Assembly: GCA_963662155.1 (NCBI GenBank)
Contig: OY759265.1
Coordinates: forward strand, 15,451,761 to 15,515,760
Source: Lamellibrachia columna
Taxonomy: Eukaryota; Annelida; Polychaeta; Sabellida; Siboglinidae
DNA length: 64,000 nt
Direction: 5' to 3'
Under the pieces are notes generated by a model, which did not search any database, was not told the origin of the DNA, and saw only the letters and a program-made list of their open reading frames with translations. How positions within the stretch are numbered: the first letter of the stretch is position 1; each line of letters begins with the position of its first letter. The position numbers were made by a program, and so were the translations under genes. This document shows, in pieces, positions 1 through 8,996 of the stretch.

Positions 1-100
1 GCAGTTGGGTTCTGTGATTTTCAAACTGTGTGATATTATTACTTCTTGCTGTAATTTGGTTGTAATTTTGTTGGTGGTGTGTGTGTGTGTGTGTGCGTGT

Positions 101-575
101 GTGATCTTGAGAAAGGGAACTGGTAAATCAGCTGTGCATGTTTGCATCTTTTTAAATTAAATAAATTATCTGTTTTATTCATATTCACTTTAGCCATAAA
201 GCTCAGCAAGATTTAACACCCACGAATAGGAAAATATAAAAATACTGTTATTAATCTGTGATGAAGTAGATAATAATTGATAGATAATATAGTTTAGTTA
301 TTGTTTTAGTTTGTCATAAACGTGTGCGTGCGTGCGTGCGTGCGTGCGTGCGTGATCTTGAGAAAGGGAACTGGTAAATCAGCTGTGCATGTTTGCATCT
401 TTTTAAATTAAATAAATTATCTGTTTTATTCATATTCACTTTAGCCATAAAGCTCAGCAAGATTTAACACCCACGAATAGGAAAATATAAAAATACTGTT
501 ATTAATCTGTGATGAAGTAGATAATAATTGATAGATAATATAGTTTAGTTATTGTTTTAGTTTGTCATAAACGTG
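101..575. repeat. Two-copy tandem duplication, 251-bp period
   Basis: Positions 101-324 recur at 352-575 with no difference seen. A GT/GCGT microsatellite precedes each copy. Perfect identity suggests a recent duplication, perhaps by slippage or unequal exchange in the microsatellite. Confidence 0.9.
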
Positions 576-2041
576 ATGGTTGTGTGGTATGGTGTTTCCC
601 CAGTAGGGTTGGTGGTTTGAAATCAGTCTTGATGGGTGGTTAACCCAGATATAAAAATAATATATCTATTTTATCTAAATGTGAATTAATGTTGATTTTT
701 GTAAAAAAAAATGTAATTGTGATGCTGGAAAATTTCCTGTTGTGCTTGTATTGGTGTCACTCCTGTGTGGTGTGGCAGTCGGTTTATAATTGACTTTTCA
801 CAGACTGAAAGTCTATAAATTTCTATATAGGTCAGTAATACATTTGTATAAAATTGTTAATAAAATCGGATTAATATATTCTGTCTTATGAGGTTGTGTT
901 TAAAGCTCTTTAATATCCCAAATTTCACACACAGCATGAAACCCACAATCGTAAATGCACATCTTACTTAATTTAGAAAAATAGACCACTCATCAACAGT
1001 TAAATTATATTAATTTTGTAGAAATGTTGCATTGGGGTACATGTTTCAGTGCGATTTGTTTTTGACAGTTGACTTCTAATTTTTTATACATCCACCACAC
1101 AAGTATATGTTTCGAGGTGTGTGGCTTTAGATTGATCAGGTTTAAGACCACTACATGTACTTTGAAAAGTTAAGACCATTTTCCATGACAAATTCAAAAT
1201 AACAATAGTGTTCAAGCACCCTCTAGAAGTAATTTATTTATTTGGCGATAAACCTGTACAACTTGACTATAGAAGCATACTGCTCATCAATATGCAGTAC
1301 TTCTCGCACATACACACACACTCGGTGTGTATGATTCCAAAGTTCAAGAGTGTTCATGACCAGAATTGACCCGACACTGATCATTAAGTACCATATAGGT
1401 TGAGCACTGGCACGTCTTTCAACAAACAACATTTACATTGGTCGACATTAATTCAAGTGGTGTGCATTTTCTCTAAGAGGCGATTATACTGCATGCCCCC
1501 ATTTAGAGAATTCCTTTAATTTGTTATGTTTTTAGAAATCATCCCAGAAATCCTTGATCGATTGTACATCAGAACTCCCCTTTTTAAAACTCCGAGGACG
1601 GTCCTGTACTGTTATGTAAGTCATCATTGGTAAGCATTGTAGCCACGAATGTTCCTCAACCAGATAAAATAATTTTCAGGAGAGTTTTCCACGAATGTAG
1701 AAGCACCAACACAGTTCTCGTTGTCTACTTACAATTGTTCGAATGCCTAAATTATTGAGGAAGTGACTCTGTGTTAATATTGCCCCCAAAGGCACACAAA
1801 CACACCAGTTAATTTTATGCAAGTTGCATTTTCAGAAAAAATTATTTTTCATTGGTAGATGGCTGTCTTCATAAAGTAAACAGTGCTGAATTTCTGTCTC
1901 ACGTTGTTTTCGTATTGAATCTGGAACACACGGGTCACAATCTGATACAAATACATTTCCTGTAGAAATACCTCATCAATTTGATTAATCCCTAGGGTTT
2001 GCAACTAAAGCTCAAAACCCCCACCTCCGCCAAACCCCTGA

Positions 2042-2120
2042 GCATGACATACTTTATGGAATGCCCCTGCCCTCTTCTCTCACTATGATTGCCCCTGCCC
2101 TCTTCTCTCACTATGATTGA
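2042..2120. repeat. 29-bp direct repeat, two copies
   Basis: A GCCCCTGCCCTCTTCTCTCA unit with a short tail occurs twice in tandem. The surrounding sequence 576-2160 holds no gene that I can support. Confidence 0.7.
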
Positions 2121-2166
2121 TGTTCATGTCAAACTGTCATACCCATTTATAGACCGAATACACAAA

Positions 2167-2235
2167 ATTGGACACTGTTATTTTTAGCCTGATCAAAGTG
2201 CATCACTGAGGATAGGGTAGTATAACCTTGTCTTG

Positions 2236-2297
<62 letters not shown>

Positions 2298-2372
2298 CAT
2301 AAGACAAGGTTCTACTACCCTTTTAAAAAATCCTCAGTGATGCACTTTGATCAGGCTAAAAATAACAAAGTG

Positions 2373-2378
<6 letters not shown>
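2167..2378. repeat. Imperfect fold-back with (TA)n centre
   Basis: The left arm 2167-2243 is repeated in reverse complement at 2293-2378 (core CTGATCAAAGTGCATCACTG). A (TA)n loop separates the arms, and a further (TA)n run at 2379-2406 flanks the right arm. The right arm has a few inserted A/T bases. It resembles a MITE or fold-back element inserted at TA. It lies just downstream of EEF1E1 exon 5. Confidence 0.8.
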
Positions 2379-2411
<33 letters not shown>

Positions 2412-2715
2412 CATACATGGTACAAATCTTGGTCTTTTTGTTGAAAATTTAATTGGTGATGGTTGACAAGTTGTTACCTGTAATCTCAACCGAGACTAAG
2501 TTCATGCTATATAAGAATATAAATTGGCTAGCAGTTTTTTCCAAAGGTCCGACTGATTGCTGATTGGTCAATGCTGTATGACTGCATGCAGCACCATCTA
2601 CTGACATAGTTACTATGAAGTGTGTCAGATTAATAATTAGTGTGCAAAAGTAAATCATGTGCCCATCAGATTCTAACAATATATTAACAAAAATATGTCT
2701 ATAGAATATGACTAC

Positions 2716-2775
2716 CTGGTTGAACCAGCGAGATAGATGAATGTATTTTTCCTTTTCTTGAAATGTCAGCTTGCT
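2716..2775 (-). CDS. EEF1E1: EEF1E1 exon 5 (partial 3' end of gene)
   Basis: This 60-nt exon (20 codons, phase 0-0) has a CATTTCAG acceptor and a GTAGTC donor. It encodes SKLTFQEKEKYIHLSRWFNQ, matching the family's LTVQEKEKYLNVSRWF. The family normally continues for about 25 more residues (IQHYPGIRQ... onwards). I did not find that terminal exon between 1 and 2715, so it is probably to the left of the window or too diverged to see by eye. Confidence 0.94.
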
Positions 2776-3171
2776 CTGAAATGGAGAGAAGACAGTTTAA
2801 GGACAGACAAACAATGCTATTTCTTTTCACATAACATGTTTTCTATCTACAGTTTACATGATATGACATAATCATAAGAAGCCAACTTATCTTTGAAATG
2901 ACACATAGCCAATTATCATAAAAGAATTAAATAATTATATGTTGTATTGAAAGTTCCAAATAGGTTCATCTTACAGTTAAATTTGACCATAAAAAAGGCT
3001 TCAAACATGCACATAAGAGACCATCTCTTACATAGAAAATCTAATCGACTTCACATTTTTTTCAGTTTGGGGCTAGAAAACAAGTGAACATCCTGTGAAA
3101 GACTACCCACTGTTCCACTAGTCAAAATTATAAATAAAACCGGATGTGGGTATAGAACATAGAGAACTTAC

Positions 3172-3267
3172 AAAAACCCGATGAAGTCCATAGTAGAGAA
3201 CTATGTCTGCTAGAGTAAGGTGATGTCCAGCAAAATATGTGCGATCCATCAAATAGCCATTTAGCTC
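3172..3267 (-). CDS. EEF1E1: EEF1E1 exon 4 (GST-C core)
   Basis: This 96-nt exon (32 codons, phase 0-0) has a TTTTTGCAG acceptor and a GTAAGT donor. It encodes ELNGYLMDRTYFAGHHLTLA, then DIVLYYGLHRVF. The LTLADIxLYYGLHR motif is diagnostic of EEF1E1/AIMP3 and carries the GST-C N-capping box with its conserved Asp. Because the exon is in-frame, skipping it would keep the frame but remove the core helix. Confidence 0.97.
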
Positions 3268-3829
3268 CTGCAAAAACAAAACAATCACATCACATTTGTG
3301 TCCAATGATATATGCGTGTTTGCTGCCATCAGATGGCAAAGATCACATACGCACACAGAAGGGTTTCTGGGTAGATTAGAAAAAAGGCTGTATTCACGCG
3401 GCAATGATTGTCCCATATTTTCTGCTTGGCATGCCAGTTGATGCTCTATTTTTTCAAAGTCTGTATTTAGTTCAGTTGAAAACATGGGCCAGTAATCCAG
3501 TCAAATTTTTATTCTCAGTTTGGTGCTCAAGACCGCTGTGTGTAGCATTTGTGAGCTGGTCACAAAGCTCTGACAAATAGGCTAGATTTTGGGTACAAAC
3601 AGAATGACTAAAAACAAGCTGACTAACCAAAAAAGATATTGAAAAACAGGTTACTCAATGATGAGAAGCCAGTCAAAACAGATTCGTCAAATATTAGCAA
3701 ATGAATTCATCCCTGTTGCAGTGGGAACGTTTTCCATTCAGAATATAATAACTCAGTAATAATTTGTTGTAAATTTTTTTAAACCATATTTCCTATCAAT
3801 GAGCTAACCACTCTGTGTGACTGACAAAT

Positions 3830-4430
3830 GCAGGGCTGCAGTTGCTCGCTCAGATCCTTGGCGTTGCAGTACAGAGCGTAATCATTCGCTTTTATCAGAA
3901 TGCTCACATCCCATTTATAATCATCGTCATGCATGATCTGCACATAATGGAAACTGTTGTAGTGCAGGAAGCTGTCGACACAATCAACTTGACTGTTTCA
4001 ACGTGTGTCATTTGGAATCTGGGGCTTGCGGGAATCTGGCATATCCTTCAGCCAGGCAACAGATAGATGGTGATTATGAAAGTATTTCTTTGATGTGTTT
4101 CATGTTTGCTGGTGCTGTTATGTCTTGTTCAAGTAAGTTCAGCCAGTGTGCCGAGCACCTATACACTACCAAGCCAGGATCATCGACTTTCAGTGCATCT
4201 CTCATGCGCTCCATGTTCTTGGCATTATCTGTAACTACACTCTTGACAGTGCAGTTGTAGCATTCTTTGACATTCAAGATGGATGCTGCGGTCAGGTTTT
4301 TGCAGTTACCAGCTGTCTTTGGCATTCAACCTGTATCATGGCTATCCAGAAAGAAAAGTCTTGTACTTGCAGGCAAGTTGCTACCACGGGCTCGTTGTGT
4401 ATGTTCGACCAACCGTCTTCTAAAGTGTTG
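3830..4430 (-). pseudogene. hAT-type (DUF659-like) transposase remnant
   Basis: Reading the minus strand from about 4425 gives DGWSNIHNEPVVATCLQV, then MPKTAGNCKNLTAASI, SVVTDNAKNMERMRDAL and YRCSAHWLNLLEQDI. After a frame change comes AWLKDMPDSRKPQIPNDTR. These are the characteristic blocks of DUF659-containing hAT-like transposases. The conserved Trp after PNDTR is a TGA stop, and at least two frame changes (about 4330 and 4085) break the gene. It sits in EEF1E1 intron 3. No terminal inverted repeats were recognised. Confidence 0.8.
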
Positions 4431-4589
4431 CTGTTTGGCCTATGACAAGATGCAGACATTCTGGCAAGTCTCTTTATTGTCCAGAAGTCAGCTCACTGTT
4501 ACTATTTGTTGAAATGTTATCAGAGGTAGAGCTTGAAGCCTTGTACTGGCTTTAGCAGTGGGAGTATTTGATGAACCGGAGTATTTGTG

Positions 4590-4676
4590 TGGATGAAGTG
4601 GGAGAATGGTTGGGGGGGTGGGGTGGAGGTGAATGGTTGGGGGGGTGGGGTGAAGGTGAATGGTTGGGGGGGTGAA
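4590..4676. repeat. G-rich minisatellite
   Basis: About three units of GAATGGTTGGGGGGGTGGGG with length variation. The G runs could form quadruplexes on the plus strand. Located in EEF1E1 intron 3. Confidence 0.75.
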
Positions 4677-4739
4677 GGTAACCAGTTAGGGCGGGCATCA
4701 CATGTGAAAAAGGAATGTTGATACTGACCGGAAAACAAC

Positions 4740-4835
4740 TGACCATTTTGGGAGTTTCTGCCATAAAGGCAGAAACTAGGGGAGAAAAGTATTTCTGCCG
4801 CAAGGCTTCTGCCGTGAAGGCAGAAACGTGCCAAC
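4740..4835. repeat. Short palindromic repeats around TTTCTGCC
   Basis: TTTCTGCC and its complement GGCAGAAA alternate five times in under 80 bp (TTTCTGCCATAAAGGCAGAAA-like hairpins). They could fold into two small stem-loops. Function unknown. Confidence 0.6.
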
Positions 4836-5117
4836 CCTGGATTGAAGTTTAAAAAACTGTAAAGTTGTGAACACAGCTAAAGGTTTCAGTAACGAGGAGG
4901 CTAATCTGATGTTGGTGAACTAAAGGTTGTCTAAGAAAGTGAACCGAATAGTTCAGAAAAATCAAGATTATACCTATTCTGTACAAATGATAAATCTAAT
5001 TTTATATTTAAAATACAAACTTTCTATTCTTTTTATGGGTGTAATTACAGTTATTTTTTATTTTCTCAAATGCATGATTCTTTTATCAGGATGATTACAA
5101 TGGAAGCAGAAACTTAC

Positions 5118-5221
5118 CTTTAGAACTCTGTGAAGGTCATCATCTCGTGAACACCGGCCCAGCTGCATAACCCTGTACTCCAGCCACTGACTGACCAATG
5201 CTTGCTCTAGTGGACAGGTAC
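5118..5221 (-). CDS. EEF1E1: EEF1E1 exon 3
   Basis: This 104-nt exon is bounded by an ATAG acceptor and a GTAAGT donor and is entered in phase 1 and left in phase 0. It encodes EQALVSQWLEYRVMQL followed by DDDLHRVLK, very close to vertebrate QQWLEYRVTQ...NDIHTLLK. This is the first helical part of the GST-C-like domain. A broken hAT transposase gene lies in the following intron. Confidence 0.95.
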
Positions 5222-5294
5222 CTATAGTAGTAGTACAATACAAATCAATCATTGGTGCTGCTAAACAGTTTGTGCTTGTAAATTTTTCACTTTT

Positions 5295-5345
5295 ACACCT
5301 GGTAATTCTGTGTCAAATCACCCGGGTAATTCTGCGTCAAATCAA
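5295..5345. repeat. 24-bp dimer
   Basis: GGTAATTCTGTGTCAAATCA and GGTAATTCTGCGTCAAATCA follow each other directly. Small intronic duplication. Confidence 0.6.
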
Positions 5346-5902
5346 CCAATTTTCTAGAAATGAATAATGTTGATGTCCCAGAATTTCCTGGACGTTTAAT
5401 ACAATGATGAAATATGTATGGGCTGCTGAAATCATTATCACAAAACATGCAAATTTTTGTGCACCAACATCAGGCCCTTAGCCAGAAATAAATGTTTGCC
5501 AGTCTTGAACTTTCTAAAAAAGTGTAACCTTAAGTGCATGAATGGCTTCCGTGTAAGCCTATGACAGCCATTATTGGTCTTTTATTACTATCTTTCTATC
5601 TTACTCTTGCTGTCTTTGTCAAACATTTGCACGTCTGCAAGACGGGCAGATGCAGCCCGTGGCTAAGGGCCTGCCCAGAACACCAACTGTCCTTCTCTCG
5701 ATCTTTCTTGAGTTTTATATCTAGATAATCTGTACCAAAAATGATGTCTATATATTCAACAAATTTCAAACTTCTAAAGTTTATTACTTGAAACAATAAT
5801 ATTATTATTATCAAATAAATTTCTGACCTAACACAAATTCCATCATAAGCATATTAGCAAACCAATGCTAGACAACAATTCCTGTCCTGATGTTAGCCTT
5901 AC

Positions 5903-5996
5903 CAAGACATTCTTGGTTGCTGCCTTTCCTGGCCAGGTGTCTGGCAACTGTGGCAAGTCCTTTCACTGTTCCATCCTCTGTCTTCATACACAGAAC
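5903..5996 (-). CDS. EEF1E1: EEF1E1 exon 2
   Basis: This 94-nt exon has a GGCTCAG acceptor and a GTAAGG donor, entered in phase 0 and left in phase 1. It encodes VLCMKTEDGTVKGLATVARH and on to the ...ECLG junction. It corresponds to the family segment PVLQTNNGPSLTGLTTIAAH, the end of the GST-N-like subdomain. The leftover G joins GT of exon 3 to make Gly, matching the family's ...LLG junction. Confidence 0.92.
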
Positions 5997-6094
5997 CTGA
6001 GCCAACACATGCTTGCATGACAAATAAAAAATAGTGCATGAAATGTAGACTCCATTGGGATGTCCTAGATCCAAGTACGGTTGTAATTGAGGGA

Positions 6095-6225
6095 TGTGTA
6101 TATGTTTCGGCCCATAGGCCGAACCAACTGTTTTTTGCAATCGGTGAACCGTGAAGTGTTCTCTCTCACATGGGTCGAATCAACCGTGTATGCAACCGGT
6201 GCCAGCGGGATCCGTGGGATGAAAC
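6095..6225. repeat. Degenerate GGCCGAA-type satellite, block 1
   Basis: Motifs of the form CGGCCCATAGGCCGAACCAA and GGGTCGAATCAACCGTGT recur, alternating with AACCGTG. Block 2 at 7030-7235 carries the same words. Upstream of EEF1E1 exon 2, in intron 1. Confidence 0.6.
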
Positions 6226-6424
6226 GTCTATCATATTCTAACTGGAAAGTGGGATCCATGGACCTTGTTATGTTCGTTATTTTCGATTTTATTGTTTGTG
6301 ACTTGCCTGTTAATTGTAACTGGGAAATTTTATATGGTAAATTATTAGCGTTTTCAAATCTTTAAAAACATACAGATGAGCTAAGAATGAAATTTTTTTT
6401 GTATTAAACATATATACAGATGCA

Positions 6425-6555
6425 AGCATGGCTGAGTGCTCCCCAGAGAAGTTGAAAAGGTGTTGGAATGAACAGGTCTGCCAGGGGGTGAAGTGTAAAG
6501 TGCTTTGAACACTCCCAAGGACTGGATATTGTGCTATATAAGAACGTACCTTTTA
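6425..6555 (+). mobile_element. SINE fragment (3' body)
   Basis: The stretch GTTGGAATGAACAGGTCTGC ... GGGTGAAGTGTAAAGTGCTT ... GCTATATAAGAAC matches, with substitutions, the 3' body of the SINE at 39113-39212 (GTTGGAACGATGAGGTCTGC ... GGGTGAAGTGTGAGGTGCTT). No tRNA-like head is present here, so this is a truncated copy. Confidence 0.65.
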
Positions 6556-7029
6556 CATACAGATGAAAAACTACATTATGTAGTCAGTTGGTTTAATCAC
6601 CAAATTAAACCACTAATTAATAAAAGCATTAGAATCAATACATAGGTAATACCAAATATACCACAAAGTATTAACTACAAAAATTTTATACAAAAAACAA
6701 GTTTAAAACGATATTACCTGTTCGGTTGATAACCTTAACTTTAAAAGTCAATATTAAAATAAAAAATGTCTAGATAATAAATTATCATCTGTGATAAATA
6801 AAATATATTTTATGTAACATATAATATCACTATGATATAAATATTCAGTATTATAAGTTATAAACATTTCCCAACTTTTACTATATTAGCCGATTGGCTG
6901 ATAACCTAAAATGTATTATGTGAAGCGCTTTCCATCAAATTACGGATATTGATCTATAATAGTCATATATTATTATTACTATATTAGCGTGTGCGTATGT
7001 TTCTGTGTGTAATCATAATTTTTTTTCAA

Positions 7030-7240
7030 AGTCAGGCTGTGGGCCGAAACGACGAGAATTCTGCTGCTTAGAAATCCGCTACTACCGTGGGCCGAATCAA
7101 CCGTTGCTGATTTCAGTAGCGACGTTGTTTTCAGTGAAGTGGGCCAAACCATTCGTCTGTATGCGCAGAAACGACTGGGCCAAACTATCCGCCGGCGTGG
7201 GCCGAACCCATCATGGGCCGAACCATCCGGGATCCCATTG
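7030..7240. repeat. GGGCCGAA-type satellite, block 2
   Basis: About seven units built on GTGGGCCGAAACGAC or GTGGGCCGAATCAACCG with variable spacers. GC and CpG content are high compared with the AT-rich flanks. The open frame here (7005-7241) is a by-product. Confidence 0.7.
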
Positions 7241-7387
7241 AGTCACTGACACTGATCTTGTGACTTGAATAAATTAAGTTGTCATCTTGTGGAGACTCAT
7301 GTAGAATTAACGCATTTCACTTTATGTAGACAATAAAATGAGTCCCTATACTATAGGCTAGGCCTAGGAAGGAAACAGAGTTAATTA

Positions 7388-7480
7388 CTTGATTTACTTA
7401 CTTACTTAATCCTCTTGGCCCCTGCAGGAGCATACGGCGTCAACCATGTTTCTCCACCTCACTCTCTTCTGGGCTACAGC
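7388..7480. repeat. Possible dispersed repeat fragment
   Basis: TACTTACTTACTTAATCCTC followed by TTGGCCCCTGCAGGAGCATA resembles a repeat end I associate with mollusc genomes. It may mark the 5' flank or 5' UTR of the CR1 element. No second copy was seen in the window. Confidence 0.35.
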
Positions 7481-7701
7481 TTTGCCTTTGGCTTATTTGT
7501 AAACATTTCCCAACTTTGGATTATTTGATCGTTGTTTTGTTACACAGTGTTCTCCGTATTCGCTAGGTGGCAGGTTTTTTGTTTCTCATGCGAGGTTAAT
7601 AGAAGACACGGTTAGCAAGTATATTAGACTAAAGTGTTCTTTTGATCACAAAAACAGCCTTATTCAAGGCTAACGTAGCAAACTAATTAAAATTAAATTG
7701 T

Positions 7702-8994
7702 ATGATGGCGCCGTGCAAACGGCAGTTAAAGGCCACAAGGCATTTAATTTGTGGCAGTTGCAGCAACTGGGTGGACTTTGTTAAGTCTGGGTGCGAGAAG
7801 TCCTGGGCTGAGGTCCAGGCAGATAGTTTTAGTTTTGAGTGTAGGGGATGTACGAAGATGAAGAAACTAGAGGTGGAGTTGGAAGAGCTGAGGCTGCTCG
7901 TTGTGGCAATGGTGGGAAGGGAACAGGGTGGTTGTGCCAGTAGTTCCGGTGGGGGAACAGTAGATGATAAAGTGGGGAAAGACACAAGAGATGCTAGGGA
8001 GAGCTCACCGCAGCCTGGGAGGAAGCTGAGGGGAGGGAAGGTGACAGGTCGTAGGGAGACAGGACGTAAGGAGACGGGAAAGAAAGGAACGGGAGGGAAG
8101 ACAACAGGAGCGAAGGAGAGGGGAGTAGGGGAGACAGGAGGGAAGGAGAAGGGAGTGGGGGAGACAGGAGGGAAGGAGAAGGGAGTGGGGGAGACAGGAG
8201 GGAAGGAGAAGGGAGTGGGGGAGACGGGAGGGAAAACAACCGGAGTAAAGGAGAGGGAAGTGGGGGAGACGGGAGGGAAAGCAACCGGAGTGAAGGAGAG
8301 GGAAGTGGGAGAGACAAGAGCAAAGGAGTGGGAAGTGGGGGAGACAGGAGCGAAGGAGACAGGAGGGAAGGGGTCAGGACAGAATGTGATGGAGGGGATC
8401 GAACGGAAGAGTTATTCTGCAGCAGTGATAGAGGGGGTGAGGAAGAGAGCGAGGGTGTTTGTGGGGGATTCGATAGTTAGGAAGACCGACAGAGTCTTAA
8501 ACAAGGGAGATGATGTGGTGGTCTGCTTGCCTGGAGCCAAAATAGAGGCGATAACTCAGAGGGTAAAAAACATCGTAGGCTCGGGAAAGGGTGGATCTGT
8601 TTTAGTACACGTAGGGACAAATAACGTAGAGAGGGAGGGTACAACTGCCATAGTTAGGAAATATAGGCAGTTGGTCAGAACACTAAAACAGACGCGGGTT
8701 GAGCAGGTAATACTGTCAGGGATTTTACCTGTAATGGGCAGGAGGGGTCACAAATATCGAAATTGTCGGGGGATGGCAATTAACATGTTAGTCCAGAAGT
8801 TATGTATGGAAGAGGAAGTTGGATTTGTGGATTTATGGGGAAGTTTTGTTGGGAGGGCTGATATGTACATGAAGGATGGGCTTCATTTAAGTGGAAAGGG
8901 GGCGGCAGTATTCGCGGACAAACTTTCAGCAGCAGTAGATAGTGACTTGGGTACAATGACAAATATTTTTGGAAGTAAACATTCTTTAAACTAG
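7702..8994 (+). CDS. CR1 ORF1: zinc-finger, repeat and SGNH-esterase protein
   Basis: A 430-residue protein of the CR1 element, presumed RNA-binding or particle-forming. Residues about 5-51 hold Cys pairs (CGSC at 17-20 and CRGC at 48-51, with single Cys between) suggesting a PHD/zinc-ribbon fold. Residues about 53-70 look like a short coiled coil. Residues about 110-215 are a Lys/Gly/Glu-rich tract of decapeptide repeats around GVGETGGKEK. The C-terminal domain from about 250 is an SGNH/GDSL-like hydrolase with VFVGDSIV (nucleophile Ser about 256), HVGTNN about 305 and DGLHLSGKG about 391-399 supplying the Asp/His. Esterase-type ORF1 proteins are known from CR1-group LINEs. The start is the first of two adjacent ATGs, and the stop is TAG two bases before the GTG codon of ORF2. 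Confidence 0.85.
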   Translation: MMAPCKRQLKATRHLICGSCSNWVDFVKSGCEKSWAEVQADSFSFECRGCTKMKKLEVELEELRLLVVAMVGREQGGCASSSGGGTVDDKVGKDTRDARESSPQPGRKLRGGKVTGRRETGRKETGKKGTGGKTTGAKERGVGETGGKEKGVGETGGKEKGVGETGGKEKGVGETGGKTTGVKEREVGETGGKATGVKEREVGETRAKEWEVGETGAKETGGKGSGQNVMEGIERKSYSAAVIEGVRKRARVFVGDSIVRKTDRVLNKGDDVVVCLPGAKIEAITQRVKNIVGSGKGGSVLVHVGTNNVEREGTTAIVRKYRQLVRTLKQTRVEQVILSGILPVMGRRGHKYRNCRGMAINMLVQKLCMEEEVGFVDLWGSFVGRADMYMKDGLHLSGKGAAVFADKLSAAVDSDLGTMTNIFGSKHSLN

Positions 8995-8996
8995 AA

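Noticed and set aside
7683..8323. Minus-strand frames rich in Pro/Ser/Leu
   Set aside because: Shadows of the repeat part of the CR1 ORF1, which has clear domains on the plus strand.
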